Under the pieces are notes generated by a model. It did not search any database. It was not told the DNA's origin and worked only from the letters and a program-made list of their open reading frames with translations. Source: an uncultured Hyphomicrobiales bacterium (GTDB lineage Bacteria > Pseudomonadota > Alphaproteobacteria > Rhizobiales > Devosiaceae). Taken from it: a DNA stretch of 64,000 bases. This document shows positions 49,460-58,281 of this stretch, one piece after another; the stretch's first letter is position 1; every line of letters starts with the position of its first letter. The stretch lies in the NCBI GenBank assembly GCA_903828145.1, contig CAIKKY010000006.1, forward strand, positions 248,001-312,000, read 5' to 3'. Made by a program: the position numbers and the translations under genes.

Positions 49460-49693
49460 GAGCCGACAGGCCCTCTCGACGAATTTCGCCCCATCCGTGG
49501 CCGCCGAAGACCTAAGGTCGGCTTAAATGCCAAGCCAAAGTGCCGCTTAACGGGGCGTGGAGGCCGCTATTTTGCACTTAGCGTAAATGGAACCTTGCCG
49601 GACCAAGAGAAAACGTATCGATCGTGCGCGGCCGTTACCAAGAGTTAGCGAAACGGGTGCACAGTTGCAGGCCACTCGAGATCAGGGTCTGTC

Positions 49694-49951
49694 ATGATTT
49701 TGTTCCGCGCCGCCTTCTGGCTCACCGTCATGTTTTTGCTTATTGCGCCGAAAAGCTTCGACCTGTCGGGAAGGGCCCGGGATGCCGGCGCGGTGGCGCT
49801 GGACCAGGGGACGCAGCTTGTGGCCACCGAATTGGCCTCGCGCGCCCTCTCGGGCGCCCTGACGGCAAGGCCCGCAGCCGATGCGGCGTCAGCCTCCGAT
49901 GCCGAAGGTCAGTCGGCCCCGCTACCGCGCCCCCGGCTCAATCGGCATTGA
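49694..49951 (+). CDS. DUF5330-like small membrane protein
   Basis: 85 residues: an N-terminal membrane segment (FRAAFWLTVMFLLIAP, 4-19) and an Ala/Ser-rich periplasmic tail. FLLRAAFWL-type N-termini are typical of DUF5330. A CAGGG ribosome site precedes the ATG. It is divergent from the DivJ-like kinase and 39 bp upstream of sufE. Function unknown. A longer frame over the same bases from 49624 is out of register and not favoured. Confidence 0.75.
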   Translation: MILFRAAFWLTVMFLLIAPKSFDLSGRARDAGAVALDQGTQLVATELASRALSGALTARPAADAASASDAEGQSAPLPRPRLNRH

Positions 49952-49990
49952 GTGCTTTAAACAGGCGGGCATTTCGCCTATCTCCTCCTC

Positions 49991-50416
49991 ATGACCAAGC
50001 CGCACGCCTTTGACGCCATTGCCGAGAACCTGACCTTTCTGGAGGATTGGGAAGACCGCTACCGGTATCTCATCGAACTGGGGCAGGCCCTGCCGCCGCT
50101 GGCTAGCGGTGAAAAGACCGAGGCGGCGCGCATCCACGGCTGCGTGTCACAGGTCTGGCTCGTGACTGAACCCAAGCCGGATGGCACGTTGACCTACCGG
50201 GGTGAATCCGATGCGATGATCGTGCGCGGCCTCGTGGCCGTGCTGATTGCGCTCTATTCCGGCCGCAGCGCTGACGCGGTTGCACAAACCGACGCCATTG
50301 CCGAATTCGACCGGCTGCATCTGCGCGAGCATTTGACCGCCCAACGCTCGAACGGGCTCGTGGCCATGGTCAACCGGATGCGTGGCGACGCGGCGGCGCT
50401 CGCCAGTCTGCGCTAA
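49991..50416 (+). CDS. sufE: SufE-type sulfur acceptor
   Basis: 141 residues. FDAIAENLTFLEDWEDRYRYLIELG and the sulfur-accepting Cys51 in IHGCVSQVW are diagnostic. SufE takes persulfide from a cysteine desulfurase (SufS) for Fe-S cluster assembly. It stands apart from any suf operon here, as is common in alphaproteobacteria. The stop overlaps the opposing DUF6456 gene by 4 bp. Confidence 0.95.
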   Translation: MTKPHAFDAIAENLTFLEDWEDRYRYLIELGQALPPLASGEKTEAARIHGCVSQVWLVTEPKPDGTLTYRGESDAMIVRGLVAVLIALYSGRSADAVAQTDAIAEFDRLHLREHLTAQRSNGLVAMVNRMRGDAAALASLR

Positions 50417-50841
50417 TCGCCAAACATCGGCACCCGGTCGCTGAACCGCTCGACGCGTGAACGCGCGTGGTCGGGGCCTCGCGCCGTCTCGCCCAGCCCC
50501 CAGGCTTCAGCCAGCCGGTCGAGCCCGATGCGGAGCACCAGCTTGGCGCTGCGTCTTGGCCAGCCGCGCTCGGCTTCGATGCTTTGCAGGCCCTTTTCAA
50601 AACCATAAACATCGATGAGCACCGAGGCGCAATCACGCGGCAGCAGCGACAGCGTATCGTTGAGCCGGGCCCGGGCCGCCCGTGCGCGTTCGGCGGGAAC
50701 GTCGCCCGCGCCTCCGCTGCCGAGCGGGGTGGCCTCGTAGCGGAGCGTTATGCGCGGGGTCATCATGGCAAGCCCGATGAGGCGGGTGAGCCGCGCCGCT
50801 GCGGTGTGGTGGTGGGGGGCGAGAAAACCGGAGTCAGCCAT
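50413..50841 (-). CDS. DUF6456 domain protein
   Basis: 142 residues. The C-terminal half, with LPRDCASVLIDVYGFEKGLQ and an RRSAKLVLRIGLDRLAEAWGL helix, fits DUF6456, an alphaproteobacterial helix-turn-helix-like region of unknown role. The start overlaps the upstream DnaA-domain-IV gene by 8 bp, so the two are translationally coupled and probably work together. Confidence 0.8.
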   Translation of the reverse strand: MADSGFLAPHHHTAAARLTRLIGLAMMTPRITLRYEATPLGSGGAGDVPAERARAARARLNDTLSLLPRDCASVLIDVYGFEKGLQSIEAERGWPRRSAKLVLRIGLDRLAEAWGLGETARGPDHARSRVERFSDRVPMFGD

Positions 50842-51196
50842 GGCTTACCCCCTCGGTGATGAGCGTTTCGAGCGTATCGAGGGCTGCATCGAAACGGGGG
50901 TCTTCCCGCAGATCTTCAATCAGCGCGCAGGCATGCGCCACCGTGGTGCGATCACGGCCGAACAGTGTGCCGGTCTGTTTGAGCGAGCGGCTGAGCACCA
51001 CATGCATCAGATACATGGCAATCTGCCGCGCCAGGGCCACCGGGGCCTTGCCCCGCGTCGGTGACAGCAGCGCCGGAACGGCGAGGCCGCGCGCTGCCGC
51101 AACCATGCTGATCAGCCGCTGCCCATCCGGGTCGCGCTGGGGGTAATCGCTGAAAAAACGAGATGTCGCCTCGGCCGTCCGCACTGCCGCAACCAT
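50834..51196 (-). CDS. DnaA domain-IV-only DNA-binding protein
   Basis: 120 residues consisting almost only of the DnaA C-terminal DNA-binding fold: an N-terminal helix with ISMVAAARGLAVPALLS, then PVALARQIAMYLMHVVL and the signature region FGRDRTTVAHACALIED (DnaA: GRDHTTVxHA). There is no AAA+ domain. By my alignment the minor-groove Arg of DnaA (E. coli R399) is Leu and the base-contacting His434 is Arg, so binding may differ from that of DnaA. I choose the ATG at 51196, with GGTGGAGG upstream; a GTG at 51208 would cover that site. First gene of a pair with DUF6456. Confidence 0.82.
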   Translation of the reverse strand: MVAAVRTAEATSRFFSDYPQRDPDGQRLISMVAAARGLAVPALLSPTRGKAPVALARQIAMYLMHVVLSRSLKQTGTLFGRDRTTVAHACALIEDLREDPRFDAALDTLETLITEGVSHG

Positions 51197-51211
51197 GGAA
51201 GCCTCCACCGA

Positions 51212-51257
51212 AATAGGACTACATTCCTATTACCGCGGAGCCCTTCTCTGGGGATAA
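51212..51257 (-). promoter_or_regulatory. Inverted repeat and DnaA-box-like site upstream of the domain-IV gene
   Basis: A perfect 7-bp repeat (51212-51218 with 51225-51231, six-base spacer) lies directly before the ribosome site. On the minus strand TTATCCCCA at 51249-51257 matches the DnaA box TTATCCACA at eight of nine positions. Together they suggest control by DnaA or by the gene's own product. Confidence 0.5.
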
Positions 51258-51294
51258 GTGCGCTTGCCCAATGGGAAAGTTACGTAGGGGGGGG

Positions 51295-52431
51295 TTAGCC
51301 GGCGCGTGCGCCGAGCCGCGCCAGTTGCTCGATGGCCGCATCGACAATCGGGCTCCGCTCGCGCGCCAGCGGCGTGGGCGCGCGGCGCCGGTCACTGGCC
51401 CGAAATTCAGGCCGGGTCATTTCGATCAGGTCGACTTCACCGCGCCACGCGCTGAGCATGAAGGCGGCAGCGTTCGGCGTGACGGTTTCGAACAGCCGCG
51501 CAAATTCGCCCAGATGTCCGGCACTGTTGTCTTCCTCGGCACTGGCCCGAACGATGACGCGCAGCCCCTCGGCCGGGCGCGTGCCGAAGGCCGAAAGCAC
51601 CACGAACAGCGCTGCGCCCTTGGTATCATGGGCAATCTGGCCGCAGCGCACTTCGTCGAGCCCGGTGATCTGATTGAGGAGATTGGCGATTTCGGGCCGC
51701 CGGTTTTCCGAAAACAGCTTGTCGAGCGCCCGCACGAGATCAGGGGCCGCCACCGAAATCTGTTCGAGCGTCCGCCGGATCGGCGAGGCCGGGGTCGGCC
51801 GGTTCGCGAAGGCGGTGATGACCTTGATGCGGTCCGGTTCTGACAGGTCGAAAAACGCCGGGGCGAGCAGGGCGGCGTCGAAATCCTTGCGGGCCGCGAG
51901 CGAGAACGCCACCTGATGGTCCATCTGCGCCGAGCGCGCCAGCGCCGAAAGAAACGGCCCTTTGGGCGCAATCGACAGGTTGCCCGCGAGCGCGCGATAG
52001 ACCTTGCGGCTGTTCATCTGAAACAACCGGCCGTGCAGGGTCGCGCTGAGATCGGCCCGCCGCGCCAGCGCCGCCGCGAGATTGGCATCGCCTGAGGCCA
52101 GCACTTTCAGCATGGTCGATTCGGCGAGGCGCGGGGCCGACACCAGAAAATCCGCGAGATCATCGCCGAGGTGGCGCACCACGAGTTCTTCAAGGAAGGG
52201 CGAGAGATATTCGGATCGGCCGAGCGTCGCCGCCGCCTTGGCCCGGGAAGCCGGGGATGCGCCCGGGAACAGCTTTTGCGCGAGGACGGCAAATTGATCG
52301 AGTTCGCCGGCGCTCGGTTTGCCGCGCCGCGCGAAGGCGTCGCAAGCCGCGCACAGCAACGTGTTGGCACGCTCGGTGCCGCCGGTATCCATCAACAGTT
52401 CAAACGTGGCGTAGGGTTTAAAGCCCGTCAT
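51295..52431 (-). CDS. DUF2336 (HEAT-like) protein
   Basis: 378 residues of mostly helical sequence with DUF2336 features: LGRSEYLSPFLEELVVRHLGDD, RADLSATLHGRL and repeated ALAR-type helices. These proteins are alphaproteobacterial; the role is unknown, often suggested to be regulatory. The ATG at 52431 is chosen; a TTG at 52494 would add 21 residues. A string of Arg near the C-terminus (ASDRRRAP) precedes a final amphipathic helix. Confidence 0.82.
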   Translation of the reverse strand: MTGFKPYATFELLMDTGGTERANTLLCAACDAFARRGKPSAGELDQFAVLAQKLFPGASPASRAKAAATLGRSEYLSPFLEELVVRHLGDDLADFLVSAPRLAESTMLKVLASGDANLAAALARRADLSATLHGRLFQMNSRKVYRALAGNLSIAPKGPFLSALARSAQMDHQVAFSLAARKDFDAALLAPAFFDLSEPDRIKVITAFANRPTPASPIRRTLEQISVAAPDLVRALDKLFSENRRPEIANLLNQITGLDEVRCGQIAHDTKGAALFVVLSAFGTRPAEGLRVIVRASAEEDNSAGHLGEFARLFETVTPNAAAFMLSAWRGEVDLIEMTRPEFRASDRRRAPTPLARERSPIVDAAIEQLARLGARAG

Positions 52432-52581
52432 CGTGTCGTCCGCATCCGCCCCGAGGGGTGGCACCCACTCAATAAGCTCAAGAGACAACCCCAATCCTTA
52501 GCGAAGTATTAACCTTGACGACTTCTGAATCGCATAGTCGGGGCGCTTTGAGTCCCACTCGACTCAACATCGGTACTTATA

Positions 52582-52596
52582 CCGGCAAATTGCCGG
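52582..52596. promoter_or_regulatory. 15-bp palindrome before a strong ribosome binding site
   Basis: CCGGCAA and TTGCCGG flank a single central A. It ends three bases before the AGGAGGAG ribosome site of the leader ORF, so it could be an operator or an RNA hairpin that hides the site. Confidence 0.45.
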
Positions 52597-52609
52597 AGGA
52601 GGAGACAGC

Positions 52610-52717
52610 GTGGGTCGGCTCAACAGTGTTATTCACCGCCAACCGACAAAGTGGTCGATGTTGACCCTGCTCGGGCCCGTCTGCGGGCAGCTGCGCCTGC
52701 CGAGGCACCATGGCTGA
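52610..52717 (+). CDS. Leader-like small ORF overlapping the next gene's start
   Basis: A 35-codon ORF opening at GTG with the best Shine-Dalgarno in the region (AGGAGGAG, five bases before). It stops at 52717, eight bases inside the following gene, so ribosomes finishing it would be placed on that gene's ATG. The peptide has no recognisable motif and includes a short hydrophobic stretch (MLTLLGPV). Likely a translational coupler or leader peptide; coding status is unproven. Confidence 0.4.
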   Translation: MGRLNSVIHRQPTKWSMLTLLGPVCGQLRLPRHHG

Positions 52718-53471
52718 GGTCCGGCCCCTTCTTCTCGCTGCGCTGGTGTTCAGCGCCTTGGCGGGCAGCGCCATGGCGCGCGATCTCGGTGACTTCGGCC
52801 GGGTGGAAAAGAACGTCTTCAATCGCTTGATTGCGCCGATCATCGAACAGGTGCCGGGCCGCGCCCCGGTGCGGGACGTGCTGGTCACCGATGAAGAATC
52901 GGCAATGCATGATCTGATGTTCCGCTTTCTCATCGCGCCCGAGGCGCGCGATCACGCCGCACCGCTGCGCCCCGCGCGGACCCGGGCCGAGGGCGTGGCG
53001 CGCCGCACGACCTATTTTGCAGCGCTCAAGGCCACGGCCTTTCTCAGCCCCCATGCCCGCTACCGATCCATGGAAAACCAGATTGAGGCCGACATTGCGC
53101 TGTTGCCGCGCGTGTTTCAGGCAATTTGCGCGGTGGAGGCTGTAGACCGCCGCCGCGGGATCGCCGTGGCCTCGGCCGGTCTCGATACCATCACGGCGCA
53201 GCGGGTGGAGGGGCGACAGGCCGCCAACCGGGCCGATGTTGCCGATTTCGCCCTGCTTTTGGCCGAGCGGCTCGATGCCTATCAGTTCGCTCTCGACCAC
53301 CTTCTGGCTGAAACGCCCTATCCTGAGGGGCGTGCCGTCGATGCCAGGATTACGCTCCTCGGTGTGTTCGTCGGCTTTGCTGCTGCCGGGCAATATTGCG
53401 ACAACCCGACCGCCAAGGGGCCGCCAGCCCCCGCGCCGCGCGCGCTGATGAGCCTGCCGCCGCTTAAATAA
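52710..53471 (+). CDS. Exported protein of unknown function
   Basis: 253 residues with a clear signal peptide (LLLAALVFSALAGSAMA, cleavage about residue 24), then a helical, Ala- and Arg-rich mature part. Visible blocks: FNRLIAPIIEQVPG near 38-51, ICAVEAVDRRRGIAVASAG about 140-158, and a hydrophobic ITLLGVFVGFAAAGQYC near the end. I recognise no family. It overlaps the opposing DUF1254 gene by 8 bp. Confidence 0.75.
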   Translation: MAEVRPLLLAALVFSALAGSAMARDLGDFGRVEKNVFNRLIAPIIEQVPGRAPVRDVLVTDEESAMHDLMFRFLIAPEARDHAAPLRPARTRAEGVARRTTYFAALKATAFLSPHARYRSMENQIEADIALLPRVFQAICAVEAVDRRRGIAVASAGLDTITAQRVEGRQAANRADVADFALLLAERLDAYQFALDHLLAETPYPEGRAVDARITLLGVFVGFAAAGQYCDNPTAKGPPAPAPRALMSLPPLK

Positions 53472-54048
53472 GCCCGATACTGCCGCAGGTCAGCGCTTGC
53501 AGCGCCGCCGCATAGCGAGGTCGCGCTGACGGGTGCGGGGGAGCCAGGCGGACCACCACCAGCGCATCATCTTCCTCGGCTTCGACCACAATCAGATCAT
53601 CGGTCACATCAAAGCGTTGTTCGGCAAGGAGCCGGACTTCGGCTGCGTTGAACACGCCGATATCGAGCACGCGCCCGAGTCCGTCGCGATTGGTGGTTGA
53701 ATAGATCACCTGACCATTGCGGCCATAGACCGCCACCGACCAGAAGGCTTGCGGCAGGGCGCCTGCCACACGGCCCGGCGCTGCGCGCAGATCGATGCGG
53801 CAGGCTGCATACATCAGTTCCGGATCGAGCCGCAGCGGATTGGCCTCGCCCGGTCCGGGCGGGCTGAGGATGATCGGGGCCGATGCTGCGCCCGGTGTGC
53901 CCAAGGTGGGCGGGCTGTCGGCAGTCAGCGCCGCGATCCGGTCCCAGGCCGAGGTCGTCAGAATGCCGGGGAGCACCAGCACCAGCACGATGTGGAGGAT
54001 GCCCCCGATCACGAGCCCGATGAGCAGCGGCAGGATGAAGCGCCGCAT
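53464..54048 (-). CDS. DUF1254 domain protein, membrane-anchored
   Basis: 194 residues: an N-terminal membrane anchor (ILPLLIGLVIGGILHIVLVLVLPG, in parts), then the DUF1254 core with FWSVAVYGRNGQVIYSTTNRD and VVEAEEDDALVVVRLAPP. Cell-envelope protein of unknown role. The ATG shares one base with the stop of the DUF1214 gene, its usual partner. Confidence 0.88.
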   Translation of the reverse strand: MRRFILPLLIGLVIGGILHIVLVLVLPGILTTSAWDRIAALTADSPPTLGTPGAASAPIILSPPGPGEANPLRLDPELMYAACRIDLRAAPGRVAGALPQAFWSVAVYGRNGQVIYSTTNRDGLGRVLDIGVFNAAEVRLLAEQRFDVTDDLIVVEAEEDDALVVVRLAPPHPSARPRYAAALQALTCGSIGLI

Positions 54049-54623
54049 CAGCAGGCCTCCCGCGTGATCCGGGGCAACTCGGCCTCGTCGGACCCGAGGG
54101 TCGAGAAGCTCGACGGGTCATATAGCGTTAAAACTAGCGTGAAGGCGCCAGGGCCTTCAAGTTCGAGCCAGTCGCCGCCGGCCAGTGTGCGCGACAGGGC
54201 GATGTTGATCCGGCCCTTGGCATCGCGCGCCAGGCCCGTGCTGACGAGATGTGTCGGGGCGCCCTTCGGCGTGACCGGCCCTGCGTCAAGCGCCGCCGCT
54301 GGCATCAGGGTCCAGAATCGGGCGGGCGGGGTCAGGCCGGTGACGCGATAGCGGCAGCCCCGATCGAGAGTCCGGTTGGCGCTATCGGTTGTGGCGATGA
54401 ATTGCAGGCCCTCACTGGAGCCGAGGTTGAGTGCGCCGGTTTCGGCAATATAGGCGCGGGTGTAGGGATCAGGATGCGGCAGGCCGACATTGGTCCAGGC
54501 GCGCCAGGGGCCCACCGACACGGCGCCGAACAGACGGCCGTTCTCAAGCGCCACCCAGGTGAGGCCCATTCCGAACACCAGCGCCGTGAGGAGCGCTACC
54601 CCGATTTGCCGTAAAAGCATCAT
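54048..54623 (-). CDS. DUF1214 domain protein, membrane-anchored
   Basis: 191 residues: membrane anchor (about 7-25), then the DUF1214 pattern VGPWRAWTNVGLPHPDPYTRAYIAETG (given in parts: VGPWRAWTNVG, DPYTRAYIAETG), GLQFIATTDS and CRYRVTG. In larger DUF1254/1214 proteins the two domains are fused; here they are separate adjacent genes. Lies 1 bp after the PBP1A stop, so it is in that operon. Confidence 0.88.
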   Translation of the reverse strand: MMLLRQIGVALLTALVFGMGLTWVALENGRLFGAVSVGPWRAWTNVGLPHPDPYTRAYIAETGALNLGSSEGLQFIATTDSANRTLDRGCRYRVTGLTPPARFWTLMPAAALDAGPVTPKGAPTHLVSTGLARDAKGRINIALSRTLAGGDWLELEGPGAFTLVLTLYDPSSFSTLGSDEAELPRITREAC

Positions 54624-54624
54624 C

Positions 54625-56775
54625 TTAGAGCATCGGGCTCGCTAAGGGGGGCGGGGCAGCAGGGTTGACGAGCGTCGCATTGGTATCGCCGCCACGCGCC
54701 CGGTTGAGAAGGTCCGCCATGTCGATCAGCTTGAGCGCCGCCGCCGGTTTAAGCGCGGGCGGACGCTCGGCCTCGGGCGTCGTGGATTCGGCGACAAGGC
54801 GCGTGGCCGGGGTGAACTCGACCCCTTCGACCGGTTTGATGTCGATATTGGTATGGGCATAGGCCATGAATTTCTGCCACGCGATGGTGGGCAGCGTTCC
54901 GCCGGTCAGCTTGTTGGTGGGCCGGTAGTCATCATTGCCGAACCACACCGCCGCGACGTAGTTGCCGGTGAAGCCACAGAACCACGCATCGCGATAGGAA
55001 CTGGTGGTGCCCGTCTTGCCCACCGAGGGCACGCCCTCGATCTGCGCGCGCCGCCCGGTGCCGCTATCGACCACGGCTCGCATCATGCGGTTCATTTCCT
55101 CCACCGTATGTTCGGACAGCACCCGCTCTGGCGGCGTGTTCATGTCCTTTTCCCACACGGGATCGCCCTTCAGCGTCGCAATGCGGGTAATCCCAAAGGC
55201 CGGTGTCTTATAGCCGTGGTTCGCGAACACCGAATAGGCTGAGGTCATGTCGATGACGCTGACCGACGCGGCCCCGAGTGCCAGCGAACGGGTGACCGGA
55301 AAATCGTTGCGGATACCCATGCGGTGCGCAAGCGCGGCGATCGGCTCCCGCCCGGTTTCAATCGAGAGATTGACCGGCACGGTGTTGATTGACTGCGCAA
55401 AGGCTGAAATCAGGCTGATGCGCCCGACGGAATTGCCCGAGTAATTGCGCGGGCACCAGTTGCCGATGCAGGTTGTAGCGCCCGAATACATCGTATCGGG
55501 CGTGTAGTCCTTGGTCTCGAAGGCGGTGGAATAGACGAAGGGCTTGAAGGCCGAACCGGGCTGGCGGTTGGAGACGATGGCGCGGTTGAACTGGCTCTTG
55601 CCATAATCCATGCCGCCGACCATGGCGCGGATTTCGCCATCAGGTTCGGTCACCACCATGGCGGCTTCAGTCACCTTGTAGGTCTCGCCCTGCTCGCGCA
55701 CTACCGAGGTGACCGCATCCTCGGCATAGGATTGCAGCACCGGATCAATGGTCGTGCGCACGACGAACGAGTTGGAGGTAACCGGCGAAGCCTCGATCAG
55801 CGCCTTGGCTTCATCGAAGGCGTAATCGAGGAAATAGTTCGGGGACTTCAGTTCCTTGGCCCGATCAATAGGCGTTGCCGGGTTGCGGCGGGCTGCAATC
55901 ACCTGTCCCTCGGTGAGATAGCCGGCATCGACAAGGTTGGACAGAACGAGATTGGCCCGGCCGCGCGCCGCCGCGAGATCAACATGCGGCGCGTATTTCG
56001 TCGGCGCCTTGAACAGACCGGCGAGCATGGCGGCCTCGGCAAGCGTCACGTCGGTGATCTTCTTGCCGAAATAATACTCTGCCGCAGCGGCCGCGCCGAA
56101 GTTACCGCCGCCCATATAGGCGCGGTCGAAATAGAATTTGAGGATTTCGTCCTTGGAATAGTGCCATTCGAGCCAGACCGCGAGGAAGGCTTCCTTGATC
56201 TTGCGTTCGAGCGTGCGCTCGGAAGACAGGAACAGGTTCTTGGCCAACTGCTGGGTGATGGACGAGCCGCCCTGCAGCCCGGAATCGCCCTGCGCATTGC
56301 TCATCAGCGCGCGCAGCGTGCCCACCACATCGATACCCCAATGCTCGTAAAAGCGCCGGTCTTCGGTTGAGATGGCGGCTTTGACGAAATAATCGGGCAG
56401 CTTGTCGAGCGGATAGGAATCGTCGGAACGGATGCCGCGCCGCCCGATCTCGTTGCCATACCGATCAAGGAACAGCACCGAAATATCCTCAAAGCGATTG
56501 AACTCGCCCGAGGCGGTGGCATCAAAGGCCGGCAGCGCCAGCCCGGTAACCAGGACCGCGCCGATGGCGCCGAAACTCAGGCCATCGGACAGCAGTTCAA
56601 TGGCCGCGCGCCACGGACCGCGCGTGCGGAAGCGCCCGAAAAAATCCTCGATGCGGCGATAGGTTCGCCCGATGGCATGCACGACTTCAAAGAGCGTTGA
56701 ATCGAGCCAGGCGTCCGCTGCAAGCAGATCGGACTTTTTTCTGCGCTTCTCTTTCGAGTAGAAGGGATCCTGCAC
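54625..56775 (-). CDS. Bifunctional penicillin-binding protein 1A-type
   Basis: 716 residues. A basic cytoplasmic head and one membrane segment (about 66-82) precede the GT51 glycosyltransferase, with Glu138 in STEDRRFYEH and LQGGSSITQQLAKNLF at 168-183. The transpeptidase has Ser408 in GSAFKP, the SIN triad and a KTGTTSSYRDAWF box. It polymerises and cross-links peptidoglycan at the inner membrane. Heads an operon with DUF1214 and DUF1254. Confidence 0.95.
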   Translation of the reverse strand: MQDPFYSKEKRRKKSDLLAADAWLDSTLFEVVHAIGRTYRRIEDFFGRFRTRGPWRAAIELLSDGLSFGAIGAVLVTGLALPAFDATASGEFNRFEDISVLFLDRYGNEIGRRGIRSDDSYPLDKLPDYFVKAAISTEDRRFYEHWGIDVVGTLRALMSNAQGDSGLQGGSSITQQLAKNLFLSSERTLERKIKEAFLAVWLEWHYSKDEILKFYFDRAYMGGGNFGAAAAAEYYFGKKITDVTLAEAAMLAGLFKAPTKYAPHVDLAAARGRANLVLSNLVDAGYLTEGQVIAARRNPATPIDRAKELKSPNYFLDYAFDEAKALIEASPVTSNSFVVRTTIDPVLQSYAEDAVTSVVREQGETYKVTEAAMVVTEPDGEIRAMVGGMDYGKSQFNRAIVSNRQPGSAFKPFVYSTAFETKDYTPDTMYSGATTCIGNWCPRNYSGNSVGRISLISAFAQSINTVPVNLSIETGREPIAALAHRMGIRNDFPVTRSLALGAASVSVIDMTSAYSVFANHGYKTPAFGITRIATLKGDPVWEKDMNTPPERVLSEHTVEEMNRMMRAVVDSGTGRRAQIEGVPSVGKTGTTSSYRDAWFCGFTGNYVAAVWFGNDDYRPTNKLTGGTLPTIAWQKFMAYAHTNIDIKPVEGVEFTPATRLVAESTTPEAERPPALKPAAALKLIDMADLLNRARGGDTNATLVNPAAPPPLASPML

Positions 56776-56874
56776 TCTAAACTCCGCCCGCCCGGCCCCC
56801 GGTCATGACTCTGGGCAATTATAGCTCCCCTGTCCAGCGGCCGCCTGGATTTCTGATGAAAGACAGTCCTTAAA

Positions 56875-57330
56875 ATGCCGTTCTGGGAAGAGAAAAGCCT
56901 TGAAGAGATGACCGCCGAGGAGTGGGAATCACTCTGCGACGGCTGTGGGCGCTGTTGCCTGTTGAAGCTCGAAGATGAAGACACCGGCGAAATCTACGTC
57001 TCCGATGTGCGCTGCACGCTTTTGAACGGCAATACCTGCCGGTGCAACAATTACGCCGAGCGGCAGCGGCTGGTGCCCGATTGCATCGGGCTGACCCCCG
57101 CCAATGTCCGCACCATCAGCTGGATGCCCCGAACCTGCGCCTATCGGCGGCTGGCCGAGGGCCGGGGCCTTGCCTGGTGGCACCCCCTGGTTTCAGGTAC
57201 GCCCGACACGGTGGTCGAGGCCGGGGTTTCGGTCGCAGGGCGTACCGTGCCCGAAGGCTCGGTCAGGCCGACCGACTGGGAGGACCATATCGTGTCCTGG
57301 CCCGATGCCGAGCCACCGGACGCGATCTAG
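56875..57330 (+). CDS. YcgN/UPF0260 family Cys-cluster protein
   Basis: 151 residues. [27 protein letters not shown] contains Cys21, 24, 27 and 28, followed by [22 protein letters not shown] and [13 protein letters not shown]; these conserved Cys suggest metal or Fe-S binding. Function is not established. Divergent from PBP1A. Confidence 0.95.
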   Translation: MPFWEEKSLEEMTAEEWESLCDGCGRCCLLKLEDEDTGEIYVSDVRCTLLNGNTCRCNNYAERQRLVPDCIGLTPANVRTISWMPRTCAYRRLAEGRGLAWWHPLVSGTPDTVVEAGVSVAGRTVPEGSVRPTDWEDHIVSWPDAEPPDAI

Positions 57331-57429
57331 CCCGGGCGGGCCCCGACATGAACTCTATGTGAACACGCGCTTCGGGCCTCATTCAGCCCCAGTGTGGTTT
57401 TAGGGGAACCATCAACCCTGAAACCGAAG

Positions 57430-57825
57430 ATGAGTGCACCCATGCGTGTATTGAAATCCATGGCCGTTGGCGCGCTGCTCGTCGCCCTCGGCATCGCTCC
57501 GGCCCTTGCGGCCGATCCCACCGGCACCTGGCAGAGCACCGGCGGCGAAAGCCGATACGCGATCAGCTATTGCGGCTCGGGTAAGCAGCTTTGCGCCAAG
57601 CTGGTCTGGCTACGGGCCGATGCCCGCACCGCCGAAAACCTGCGCTACCTCAACCACTATGTCGTCAAGGGTGCAAAGCGCGACGCGGCCAACACCTGGG
57701 CCGGCACCTTGACCTATGCCGGCCAATCCTATGCCGGCAAGCTGACCCTCGTTTCAACCGATGCCATGCGGCTCAAGGGCTGTAAGGGTCTGTTCTGCAC
57801 GACGATGAGTTTCGAGCGGATCTAA
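57430..57825 (+). CDS. DUF2147 domain protein, exported
   Basis: 131 residues. A signal peptide (AVGALLVALGIAPALA) leads into the DUF2147 beta-sandwich: DPTGTWQSTGGESRYAI, an LCAKLVWL strand, and a final LKGC-x-x-LFC-x-x-MSFERI with paired Cys. Periplasmic, function unknown. ATGs at 57430 and 57442 both fit; neither has a strong ribosome site. A terminator follows. Confidence 0.88.
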   Translation: MSAPMRVLKSMAVGALLVALGIAPALAADPTGTWQSTGGESRYAISYCGSGKQLCAKLVWLRADARTAENLRYLNHYVVKGAKRDAANTWAGTLTYAGQSYAGKLTLVSTDAMRLKGCKGLFCTTMSFERI

Positions 57826-57854
57826 GCGACTGTAAACCCTGACCTTTCGATCAC

Positions 57855-57890
57855 CCCCCGCAGGCGCTGCTTGCGGGGGTTTTCGTTTTG
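57855..57890 (+). terminator. Rho-independent terminator after the DUF2147 gene
   Basis: A perfect 8-bp GC stem (57855-57862 with 57872-57879) is followed by TTTTCGTTTT. It isolates the GTA cluster from upstream transcription. Confidence 0.9.
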
Positions 57891-57996
57891 GCTGCGCCAA
57901 CTTATCCCCGCGTCACGCCGCTGGGCCTAAGCTAAGGCATGTTCAGCGTGTTGGGCGAAGCGCCCGGCCCGATCCCCCCGCATCAAGGATGATCTG

Positions 57997-58281
57997 ATGG
58001 CCGACCAGCCCGCTGCCGCCGTGCCGGATAGCGTGGCGCGGGCGCTGATCGCCAAGGCGGTGGACGTGACGGCACAACTGCTCGAGCGCATGGGAGATGA
58101 AGCCATGACACAGAACCCTGCCGAAATGGCGCAGGCCCTCGGGCGGCTGGTCAAATCACTCGACCAGCTGCTGAAGCTCGATGACCGGGCGCGCGGCCCG
58201 GACGGGCAGGGCGCCAGCGACAAGGCGCGTGAACTGCGGGCCCGGATCAAGCGACGGCTCGATGAACTCGCCCTCGATTGA
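57997..58281 (+). CDS. GTA small terminase-like protein (g1)
   Basis: 94 residues, helical, starting with AAGGATG at good spacing. The first gene of the GTA head module in Rhodobacter-type clusters is a small terminase-like protein of this size; here the C-terminal basic helix (DKARELRARIKRRLDELALD) fits. It overlaps the large terminase by 20 bp. Assignment rests mainly on position and length. Confidence 0.75.
   Translation: MADQPAAAVPDSVARALIAKAVDVTAQLLERMGDEAMTQNPAEMAQALGRLVKSLDQLLKLDDRARGPDGQGASDKARELRARIKRRLDELALD

Noticed and set aside
49619-49660. Possible CtrA box in the DivJ-like / DUF5330 spacer
   Set aside because: The TTA words there are spaced wrongly for TTAA-N7-TTAA and lack the fourth base.
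49624-50013. Frame overlapping DUF5330 and the start of sufE
   Set aside because: The DUF5330-like frame has a membrane segment and a ribosome site; this one does not and would overlap sufE.
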